A stretch of 64,000 nucleotides of DNA from Nansenia antarctica (lineage: Eukaryota > Chordata > Actinopteri > Argentiniformes > Microstomatidae), in contig OZ022347.1 in assembly GCA_963989245.1 (NCBI GenBank), forward strand, positions 1,284,551 to 1,348,550, read 5' to 3'. Positions 9,401 to 21,473 of the stretch are shown here, one piece after another; positions within the stretch are counted from its first letter, which is position 1; each line of letters starts with the position of its first letter. Under the pieces are notes generated by a model. It searched no databases, was not told the DNA's origin, and was given only the letters and a program-made list of their open reading frames with translations. Position numbers and translations under genes: made by a program.

Positions 9401-12400
9401 CTGTGGGGATGCTAAAACTGTCCCCATATGATCAAATCCACCATCCCCCCTGGTTTTCTTTTACAACTTGAATCTACCCAGAAGATTGACGATAGATGAG
9501 AGGGTTTTATCGCGCCTCTTGAAAACAACTAGCAGGGTGAATCCCACGTTGAAAGGGAGAAGTTAATTGGCCACTTCAGAGAGGCTCCAAGTGGCAGCTG
9601 ATTGGATACGAGTAGTTCTACAACCGATATTCCATCATCGTGAGGAGAAGGAGCAGGAACATGGACAGACCATAGCCAGCCAGTACTCAAGTTGTAAAAG
9701 AAAATCGGGGGGGATGGTGGATTTGATCATATGGGGACAGTTTTAGCATCCTCACAGCGTCAGTGACTTCAGTGTCAGTGACTTGGTGGTAAAAATGTCA
9801 TTGCATGTGTGCGTGCCCCCTCCCTCGCCCACAGTGTTTTACTCAATATGCGCGAAACTAAATGTTGAAATAGCAGTAATACCACGTTCATTGATAGAAT
9901 TACATAATGGATGGAAAGGGGGGATGGCAGTTTTAGAAGGGGGATGATTTTGACTGTTTTTATTTCAGGGGGGGATGCCATCCCCTCTCATCCCCCCTCA
10001 ACTCGAGTAGCCTACTGACCATAATGTGACACGTTCTAATGCTTAGGTCCTCATGTCGGGATCCGATGTAACGATCTGACTTTTCTTTCGAAGACTGTGA
10101 ATACATTTCCGCGTTGTGGAAAATCAACGACACATCGCTAGTCAACTAACACAGCTTGTTTTGTGAGCCTGCTAACAATGTAAAGTAGTATTCTAGTTAA
10201 CTAGGTAACAATGTAAAGTAGTGTTCTAGTTAACTAGGTAACAATGTAAAGTAGTGTTCTAGTTATGTAGGTAACAATGTAAAGTAGTGTTATAGTTAAC
10301 TAGGTAGCAGTGGGGATTACTCACCCAATCCATCGGGTTGTTGCAGTATTTTGGCTTGACTAGCGAGTTTGTGTTGTGATTCTCAACAATGTTGAAACGT
10401 AGTTCTGTGTTTCAAAAGAAAAGTCTGAACGTTTTGATCGGTTGCCGACATGAGGAATGATCAGACTGTGTCACATATATCTCCTGACAAATGGGCCTGT
10501 TATGGAAAATTGCCCACTTCCATACTTTCTACACCCACAATAGGCGTATTGCATCTACTTGCATCATCTCATCTGGCATTGAAAAATGATTGAATTGTTT
10601 TAAGGCTCTGGGCACATGAACGAAGTAATGTTGTGAAAAATTCACATTTCTCACCTTATGGGACACATTTGTCCTCAGAATAATATATATATTTTTTATC
10701 AATGTACCTTATTTAATATGGAATTGAGAATTCAAAAAACAATATGATACTCTTGGTCTCCTAACCACCCGTAAATTCAACCTCAAGTCAGGGGGGGGGG
10801 GGGGCGTGATTTTCGTGTCGCAGCCCCTGACCTCTGGAACAACATCCCCATGTCCATCAGATCTGCCCCCTCCATCCAGTCCTTTAAATCTAACCTCCAA
10901 ACCCACCTGTATTCCTTAGCGTTCCCTGACTCCGTCTGACTCCTGCCTTGTCTGTTGTGACGTGTTGTTCTGTTCCTCTGTTGTTTCTGTCGGTTGTTTA
11001 TTTTCTGTTTATTGACACTTTAGGACTAGTACTGCTACTGTAAGCAGCACTGGAGTTGAGGGGGGATGAGGGGGGATGAGAGGGGATGGCATCCCCCCCC
11101 CTGAAATAAAAACAGTAAAAATCATCCCCCTTCTAAAACTGCCATCCCCCCTTTTCCATCCCTTATGTCATTCTATCAATGAACGTGGTATTACTGCTAT
11201 TTCAACATTTACTTTAGAGCATATTGAGTAAAACACTGTGGGCGAGGGGGGGGGGGGCACGCACACATGCAATGACATTTTTATACCAAGTCACTGACAC
11301 TGAAGACACTGATGCTGTGGGGATGCTAAAACTGTCCCCATATGATAAAATCCACCATCCCCCCTGGTTTTCTTTTACAACTTGAGTACTGGCTGTAAGG
11401 CACTTTGGTGTCATGTTCAAATGTGCTATATACATACATTTGATTGATTTATTGATTGATTGTTGTGTGTGTGTGTGTGTGTGTGTCAGATGTTGACCAG
11501 GAGCAGCGGGCGTTAGAAGAGGAGCTACTGAGCAGTCTCTTCACTTCAAAGGTAGGCCTGCCTGCCTGCCGCTGTGTGTCTCTGTGCAGCTGTCACATCT
11601 GAGGTCTGGGTGCTGAGTACAAACCCCCCAGACAGCCTCCCTCCTCCGCCCGCCCCCGTGTGACGCAGGCGCCCTTTCATGGAGGCTGGATATAGACCCG
11701 TCCTTTGACTTTGGAATTGTCACCCTTCAGTAGCTCTGAGTTTGAATTGAGACGCGTCTAGTCATAGGTGAGAGACACCACCCAGGTCTGAGAGAGCTGG
11801 ATACGTATCAGTTTGAGTTGAAAAGAAATACCCCTGTGAGTGAAGAAAAGTGTTTTATCTTTGCACTCGATAACATTTCAGGACCCTCCTTTCATGACTT
11901 GTCCTAGATACAGTATGTGCGTTCTACCACCCCAGTATCCTTACATGTTCTAAATCACATCAGGATAAGCTAGTATGAAGCTATTTTGCAGTTTTTCTGT
12001 GTAGGAAGCAGGCTAGTTTACAAGACGGCCAACTAGTGGTCGTTGTGTAGCTGAGAGACACCACACAGTCTGAGGGAACAGGTTACGTGTCATTTTGTGT
12101 TGAGAGTAAATGCCTGAAGAAGGTCTATGACCGACAGCTCGCAGTAAACGACATTCTTTTGCACAGTGTTGAGTGAGTGTGTGGTTGCTGTTATTCTGCA
12201 CTCTACTGATACTCTTCAGTTCAGCACTTCAGCTAAGTCTGATCACGGATGAGCGGTGGTACTTTCACTATTTTTAGTTGAAAATAAAGAAAAGGGATGT
12301 TCCACTTCTTTAAAAAAATAAAATTATCTATCTCTATATATATATACATCCAGGTTTGGCCCTGACCTTTGGAGTTACATACAGTAGTTGTTGCTTCCTT

Positions 12401-15400
12401 AGACACTGAGTATTTTTTTTTCTTCTTCTGAAATGTCACTTATTTTCGGAATTAATTTTAATTTCAGGACCCTCCGTTCATGACTTTTCCTAGATATGTG
12501 TGTTCTACCACCCAGTATCCTTACATTTTCTAAATCACATCAGGATAAGCTAGTATGAAGCTATTTTGCTGTTTTTCTGTGTAGGATGCAGGCTAATTTA
12601 CAAGCGGCCAACTAGTGGTCGTTGTGTGTAAATAGCAGCTTGTGCTTTGTAAAAGAGGGCTTTGCGGCTGTAATTTTCTTTTATTATACCTTATTATTTG
12701 GGGTAACTTTGTTAGGAGCTGCGTTAGGGTTCCTTCCATGGAGACTTATTGTTGTAAGTGTTGCTGGCTGTGTCTGGTGCCTCTGTAATATGGTGATTGA
12801 GCCTAGCGTGTTATGAGGTTGTTTATAAGGGGTCTGCTGTCGGCATTACAATGCAGGAGGGGTCTGTGCTTTGCCAGTTGCAGATTCAAGACTGACTTAA
12901 TCAGCCTGTGAGTAAAAAGAAATGTTATATCTTTGCACTCGATCAAATTTCAGAACCCTCCTTTCATGACTTTTCCTATGTGCGTTCTACCACCCAGTAT
13001 CCTTACATTTTCTAAATCACATCAGGATAAGCTGGTATGAAGCTATTTAGCAGTTTTTCTGTGTAGGAAGCAGGCTAATTTACAAGCGGCCAAACTAGTG
13101 GTCGTTGTGTGTAAGTAGCAGCTTGAGCATTGTAAAGAGGGGGTCATTTAGTAGGTACAAAAAGGCACGGCTGTTCTAGTAACCAAAGTAATTGTAAGCA
13201 GATTGATGAGCAGATGTAGCTATAACATCAGCTGTAAAGGCAGGTTGTTGATATCCCACCTACATGCATCTGTAGTTAATTTCACAATAACTCTTCAACA
13301 CTCCCTCATATGAGATACACCCCCCCCCCCCTTCCACAGTCACAACCACACACAGTCCGTCCGTCCCCCCACACACACACACACACATACACAAACACGG
13401 ACCCACACCCACACACACACACACACCCACACACATCTGAATTGAGATTCACAAGGCTAACGTTATTGCTTTTATCAGCATTCATCATGTAAGAGACACC
13501 AACAGACAGGCAAAGAGGGAATTAAGGAGATTAAATTGGAACTACTGGAGGATGACTGATTACCTAAGGTAACGTGAGTCAGATGGTCCTGACAGCGTCA
13601 TAGTGTGGAGAGAGCCTCCACTCTCTCCTCTCTCTCCTCTCTCTCTCCTCTCTCTCCTCTCCTTTCTCCTCTCTCCACTCTCCCCTCTCCCCTCTCTCTC
13701 CTCTCTCTCCTCTCCTCTCTCCTCTCTCTCTCCTCTCTCTCCTCTCTCTCCACTCTCTCCACTCTCTCCTCTCTCTCCTCTCTCTCCTCTCTCCACTCTC
13801 TCCTCTCTCTCCTCTCTCCTCTCTCTCCTCTCTCTCCTCTCTCCTCTCCCTCCTCTCTCTTCTCTCTCTCCTCTCTCTCCTCTCTCTCCTCTATCTCCTC
13901 TCCCTCCTCTCTCTTCTCCTCTCTCTCCTCTCTCCTCTCTCTCCTCTCTCCTCTCTCTCCTCTCCCCTCTCTCTCCTCTCTCCACTCTCTCCTCCCTCCT
14001 CTCCCCTCTCCTCTCTCCTCTCTCTCCTCTCTCCTCTCTCTCCTCTCTCCTCTCTCTCCACTCTCTCTCCCTCTCCTCTCCCCTCTCCCCTCTCTCTCCT
14101 CTCTCTCCTCTCCTCTCTCCTCTCTCCTCTCTCTCTCTCCTCTCTCCTCTCTCTCCTCTCTCTCCTCTCTCTCCTCTCCTCTCTCCTCTCTCTCTCTCCC
14201 TCTCCTCTCTCTCCTCTCTCCTCTCCTCTCCTCTCTCTCCTCTCTCCTCTCTCTCCTCTCCTCTCTCTCCTCTCTCCTCTCTCCTCTCTCTCCACTCTCT
14301 CCACTCTCTCCCCTCTCCTCTCTCCTCTCTCCTCTCTCTCCACTCTCTCCTCTCTCTCTCTCTCCTCTCTCCTCTCTCTCCTCTCTCCTCTCTCTCCTCT
14401 CTCTCCTCTCTCCCCTCTCTCCACTCTCTCCTCTCCTCTCTCCTTTCTCTCCTCTCTCCTCTCTCTCCTCTCTCTCCACTCTCTCTCCTCTCCCTCCTCT
14501 CTCCTCTCTCTCTCTCCTCTCTCTCCACTCTCTCCACTCTCTCTCCCTCCTCTCTCCCCTCTCCTCTCTCTCCTCTCTCTCCACTCCCCTCTCTCCACTC
14601 CCCTCTCTCCTCTCTCTCCTCTCTCTCCTCTCGCCCCTCTCCTCTCTCTCCTCTCCCCTCTCCCCTCTCTCTCCTCTCTCCCCTCTCTCTCCTCTCTCTC
14701 CTCTCTCCTCTCTCTCCTCTCTCCACTCTCTCCACTCTCTCCACTCTCTCCACTCTCTCCTCTCTCTCCTCTCTCTCCTCTCTCCACTCTCTCCACTCTC
14801 TCCACTCTCTCCTCTCTCCTCTCTCTCCTCTCTCCTCTCTCTCCTCTCTCCTCTCTCCTCTCTCTCCTCTCTCCTCTCTCCTCTCTCCTCTCTCTCCTCT
14901 CTCCACTCTCTCCACTCTCTCCTCTCTCTCCTCTCTCCTCTCTCTCCTCTCTCTCCTCTCTCCTCTCTTCTCTCTCTCCTCTCTCCTCTCTCTCCTCTCT
15001 CCACTCTCTCCACTCTCTCCACTCTCTCTACTCTCTCCTCTCTCTCCTCTCTCCTCTCTCTCCTCTCTCTCCTCTCTCTCCTCTCTCTCCTCTCTCCTCT
15101 CTCTCTCTCTCCTCTCTCCTCTCTCTCCTCTCTCCTCTCTCCTCTCTCCTCTCTCTCCTCTCTCCACTCTCTCCACTCTCTCCACTCTCTCCTCTCTCTC
15201 CTCTCTCTCCTCTCTCTCTCCTCTCTCCTCTCTTCTCTCTCTCCTCTCTCCTCTCTCTCCTCTCTCCACTCTCTCCACTCTCTCCACTCTCTCCACTCTC
15301 TCTACTCTCTCCTCTCTCTCCTCTCTCCTCTCTCTCCTCTCTCTCCTCTCTCCTCTCTCCTCTCTCTCTCTCTTCTCTCTCCCCTCTCTCTCTCCTCTCT

Positions 15401-17310
15401 CTCTCCTCTCTCCTCTCTCTGTCTGATAAATGACTAAAAGACGAGGGGGACAGAGCAAGACATGACAAATCACTGCAGTGATCTACGGCTTACGATGTTT
15501 CAAGGGGTTCCTCAGGGGGGTAGTTGTAATAATAAGTCACCAGATGACTGATGGAGTGTTCTAGAAAGGGAGTTGTCGGTGTCGTAGACACTTGTGGCGT
15601 TTGCCGTTCTTCTTCTCTCTCCCGTTAAGTGATTAAACACATTTTTTTTTTACACACAGGGTATTTCAGAGAAGCAGTTTGCAAAACATCTGTTGAAGTC
15701 GATTAACTCCCTCTTACCGTTTTGTAATGGTTGTAGGATAATGGTTAACATGGTGATTGACACAGATTTGATTGGACCACAAAGAACCTAGCCCTCAGAA
15801 ATGATTGGTTGCTGTGAAACAACAGTTTGTCATCCCAATATCTCTATCCTGTGGGAATGATATAGTGGTTGTATAACCGATTCATATGTACAGTAATTAT
15901 GTCCACACATTGCACTGAAAATAAAAGTCAGATGATAGAGGAATTTCAATTTCAGTTTATTTAAGAAGGGACTATACATATTAATTAACAACAAGTGTAA
16001 ATATGCCAGATCTTAGATCAGCGGTCTCGGTCGAGGCTTTTAAAAAACAGCTAAAGACTGTCCTGTATAGACAGGCTTTTGGCTAACCCCCAAAACCTGT
16101 CTTTCTGTGTCCTGTTGATATTGTTGCACACTCTGTTACTTGCTCTTATTTTCACTTGTTTGCCTATTTTAACCTGCTATGACTTTTGCTCTTTTATATG
16201 TTCTTATATATGTAAAGCACTTTGTGACCCCTGGTCTGGGATAGGTGCTATAGAAATACATTTTACCTACTTACTTACTTACTTACTTACTTCTAAAAAC
16301 AGGATGGGGAGTAAAGTGATCTGAATAAACCAGCAGTAATTAGATTATGCATTAGAAATATTAGTTAGATAAGTATAGGGGGTAAACTGGGATAAACTTT
16401 AGACGGTTTTAAAAAAGTGGGGCTTTGGGATGTTAGGATGTGTTGTGATGTTTGTCAAGGTGTGAGGTGTTGTGATGTATGTCAAGTTGTGATGTGTTGT
16501 GATGTATGTCAAGTTGTGATGTGTTGTGATGTATGTCAAGCTGTGATGTGTGGTGATGTATGTCAAGCTGTGATGCGTTGTGATGTATGTCAAGCTGTGA
16601 TGTGTGGTGATGTATGTCAAGCTGTGATGTGTGGTGATGTATGTCAAGTTGTGATGTGTTGTGATGTATGTCAAGCTGTGATGCGTTGTGATGTATGTCA
16701 AGTTGAGATGTGTTGTGATGTTTGTCAAGCTGTGATGTATTGTGATGTTTGTAATGGGTGCGTATAAATGTTGTGGTGTATTTAGGTTAGGATGTGGTGT
16801 GTATAATGTTTTGTGTAAAAAGAAAATGGAAAATAAAATCTTACAAAAAAAATAAACCAGCAGTGGCTGATCTAGTGGCTGTCCAAGCCAGCGCCTCACA
16901 GGAAAGCCAATGTGGTGGCACGAGATGCAGACAAGGCTCTTTTAAATAGCAGTCTCTCAATCAGGGGGTGCTTAGTGCTAATGATTAACTGACGCCAGTA
17001 GAACAGCTCGCTAACGGCGACTAAATTAAAAGATAATGCGAGGTGACCTTTCCCAGCACAATTAAAAGTGTTCTCCACACCGCCCCTGGGTCTGTTAAGA
17101 GTTCATCTGCAGCTAAACTAAGAGCTGATCAACATTTCTTGGGGAGAGAGTATTTTTAAAAGGTCAATGTTAAAGTTAAGTAACTCCCCAATGGCAGACA
17201 TTGCGCCATAACTGTCTTCCGGTGAATTCTTCTTGGTCTGAATGAAACACACACACTGTGACATTTCCAAGTGTCTTTGAGTGTCTAGAAAAGCGCTATA
17301 TAAGTCTAAT

Positions 17311-17345
<35 letters not shown>

Positions 17346-17422
17346 TCCCCCTCCTGGGGTCTAACAGAGCCCATAGTGATTCAAACAACTCCTCTCTCTC
17401 TCTCCCTCTCAAACAACTCCTC

Positions 17423-17486
<64 letters not shown>

Positions 17487-17513
17487 TATCCCTCTCTCTC
17501 TCCCTCTCTCTCT

Positions 17514-17547
<34 letters not shown>

Positions 17548-20500
17548 CCCCCTCTCTCTCGCTCTCTCTCTCTCTCTCCCTGTCTCTCTCTCTGTCCCCC
17601 CCCCTCTCTCTCTCCCCCTCTTCCTCCCTCTCTCTCTCTCTCACTCTCTCCCTCTCTCTCAATAAAGACAGAGCAGGAAATAAGTAATTTGCCTTCCATA
17701 AAAGGAAAGCTGATAAAGTGAGATAGGGGTTATGGTGATTTAAGGTAGACCAATTTTATGTTCCCTATATTACTCTATTCATCATTCCTCAGCCCACGCA
17801 CAGGGTTCCCCCGGGACTTCTGCAGGGGCCTCACACCACCACACCACACCGCACAGTCAAACTCAATTATAACACAACAGGCTACCGCTAAGATGAAGTT
17901 AGATCTGACTGACTGATCCCTAGCTCAGTAATCATCCATAACGTTTAACACTAGAACAGCCGTGCCTTTTTTACCTACTAAAAGAGGCGCCACTTTACAA
18001 TGCTAAGCTGCTATTTACACACAACGACCACTAGTTGGCTGCTTGTAAATTAGCCTGCTTCCTACACAGAAAGGCAAGATAGCTTTATACTAGCTTATCC
18101 TGATGTGATTTTGAAAATGTAAGGATACTGGGTGGTATAACGCACATATCTAGGAAACGTCATGAAAGGAGGGTCCTGAAATGTTATCGAGTGCAAAGAT
18201 ATAAAATGTTTCTTTACTCACAGAAAATGTGACAGGTTCTAATGCTTTGGTCCTCATGTCGGGATCTGATGTAATGATCTGACTTTTCTTTCGAAAAATG
18301 TGAATACATTTCCGCGTTGTTGAAAATCAATGACACATCGCTAGGCAAGTAACACAGCTTGTTTTGTGAGCCTGCTAACAATGTAAAGTAGTGTTCTAGT
18401 TAACTAGGTAACAGTGGGGATTACTCACCCAATCCATTGCGTTGTTGCAGTGTTTTGGCTTGACTAGCGAGTTTGTGTTGTGATTCTCAACAACGTTGAA
18501 ACTTAGTTCCGTGTTTCAAAAGAAAAGTCAGAGCATTTTGATTGGCTGCCGACATGCGGACCAAAAGACTAGAACGTGTCACAAATGTTGCCCGCCTTTA
18601 CTACTATATCTTAATTACACAAGCTTTACAATTATGCTACAACCCCTTCCAACCTTACCTTACCGTTACATTTCCACTTCTAGTCAAAAAGTAAAACTTT
18701 ATTGATTTTATTTATTGATTTGAGCGAATCTCCTCATAACCCCTCAAAGTTTAAGTAAACAAGATCAAAGTGGTCATGTACAGCAGTTATTTTTAGTACA
18801 AATTGGTACGCTATCAGACATAGCATCACACAAGTCTCACGTTCATAACCTGCACTTCAAATAAATGATTAACATATTCATATTGCCACATGATTAGAAA
18901 TGTATGTATCGCCATATATTGTACTTTCCTTTATTGTATGATCAAACATGCATTATACAGTATATGTGTATATGTTAATATGTGTCCCCCAACACAGATC
19001 AAATATACAGTATCTAATATGTTAATATCTCTACTCTGTCTACTGGCTCCCCATCAAAGAATGTATCAAATTCAAAGTACTCCTCCTCACATACAAAGCC
19101 CTCCATAGCCTGGCCCCCCCTTACCTGACTGACCTCCTTCTCCTCCCCCATCGCCCTACCCCGTACCCTCCGATCCTTATTCATTGTTCCCCTCACTGTC
19201 CCACCCTCCAAACTCAAAGGCTTCGGAGACCGTGCTTTTTCACGAGCTGCACCCCGCCTCTGGAAGACTCACCCTCACTCTCCACTTTTAAATCCCACCT
19301 CAAAACCTACCTGTTCTCCCACGCATACAACCTTCTCTACCCCTAACCATCTCCCCTAACCCTGCCACCCCCCCCTCCCCCCCTGGACATGCATACAACC
19401 TCCCCTACCCCTAACCATCTCCCCTAACCCTGCCACCCCCCCTGGACATGCATACAACCTTCTCTACCCCTAACCATCTCCCCTAACCCTGCCACCCCCC
19501 CTGGACATGCATACAACCTCCCCTACCCCTAACCATCTCCCCTAACCCTGCCACCCCCCTCCCCCCCTGGACATGCATACAACCTCCCCTACGCCTAACC
19601 ATCTCCCCTAACCCTGCCACCCCCCTCCCCCCCTGGACATGCATACAACCTCCCCTACCCCTAACCATCTCCCCTAACCCTGCCACCCCCCCCCCCCCTG
19701 GACATGCATACAACCTCCCCTACCCCTAACCATCTCCCCTAACCCTGCCACCCCCCTCCCCCCCTGGACATGCATACAACCTCCCCTACCCCTAACCATC
19801 TCCCCTAACCCTGCCACCCCCCCTGGACATGCATACAACCTCCCCTACCCCTAACCATCTCCCCTAACCCTGCCACCCCCCCCTTCCCCCCCTGGACATG
19901 CATACAACCTCCCCTACCCCTAACCATCTCCCCTAACCCTGCCACCCCCCCTCCCTCCCCCTCTGGACATGCATACAACCTCCCCTACCCCTAACCATCT
20001 CCCCTAACCCTGCCACCCCCCTCCCCCCCTCTGGACATGCATACAACCTCCCCTACCCCTAAACATCTCCCCTAACCCTGCCACCCCCCTCCCCCCCTGG
20101 ACATGCATACAACCTCCCCTACCCCTAACCATCTCCCCTAACCCTGCCACCCCCCCCCCCCCCCCCCCCCCCCGGACATTGCTGTGTTGTTCCCTGTGCC
20201 TGTTGGTTAACTCTGTGTTCTATGTGTCCATCTACTGCTTGTTGTTTCTGTGTTTTCTGTTTTTCCCTTTGAGCCCCGGAAAAGCGCTATATAAATACAA
20301 AGAATTATTATTAGTAGTAGAAGTATCTGTATATGTTAATATGTGTCCCCCCCAACACAGATCAAACATGCATTATACATGTATTTGTAGAATATACCTC
20401 CTCACCATGGGGGATCAGGCATTCTGCTCGGCTGTTCCCAGGCTGTGGAATGCTCTCCCTGACCACCTAACTCTCTCCTCCTCTCCTTTCCTCTCCCCTC

Positions 20501-21441
20501 CTCTCCCTGACCACCTAACTCTCCTCTCCTTTCCTCTCTCCTCTCCCTGACCACCTAACTCTCCTCTCCTCTCCTTTCCTCTCTCCTCTCCCTGACCACC
20601 TAACTCTCCTCTCCTTTCCACTCTCCTCTCTCTGACCACCTATTTCTCCTCTCCTCTCCCCTCCTCTCCTTTCCTCTCTCCTCTCTCCTCTCCCTGACCA
20701 CCTAACTCTCCTCTCCTCTCCTCTCTCCTCTCTCTGACCACCTAACTCTCCTCTCCTTTCCTCTCTCCTCTCTCCTCTCTCCTTTCCTCTCTCCTCTCTC
20801 CTTTCCTCTCTCCTCTCTCCTTTCCTCTCTCCTCTCTCCTTTCCTCTCTCCTCTCTCCTCTCTCCCTGACCACCTAACTCTCCTCTCCTCTCCTCTCCTC
20901 TCCTCTCCTTTCCTCTCTCCTCTCTCCTCTCCCTGACCACCTAACTCTCCTCTCCTTTCCTCTCTCCTCTCTCCTCTCTCCCTGACCACCTAACTCTCCT
21001 CTCCTTTCCTCTCTCCTCTCTCTGACCACCTAACTCTCCTCTCTCCTCTCTCCTCTCCTCTCCTCTCCTCTCCTCTCCTCTCCTTTCCTCTCTCCTCTCC
21101 CTGACCACCTAACTCTCCTCTCTCTGACCACTTAACTCTCCTCTCCTCTCCCCTTCTCTCCTTTCCTCTCTCCTCTCCCTGACCACCTAACTCTCCTCTC
21201 CTCTACCCTCCTCTCCTTTCCTCTCTCCTCCTCTCCTTTCCTCTCTCCCCTCCCTGACCACCTAAGGGCACCACAGTCTGTGGATGCTTTTAAACGAGGC
21301 CTTAAAACCTACCTTTTTAATAGAGCCTTTTATTAGCCTTTTTTAATTACATTTTATTGTTTTATTATTTTTCTTTTTATTCTTGTTTTTAATCTGTTGC
21401 ACTTTGAGATTTCCTTATGTGAAGTGCATTACAAATAAAAT

Positions 21442-21473
<32 letters not shown>

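Noticed and set aside
13560..15473. Very long open frames (up to 637 codons) on both strands
   Set aside because: They consist only of the CT-rich array, and lack of stops follows from composition. No domain, start context or splice support.
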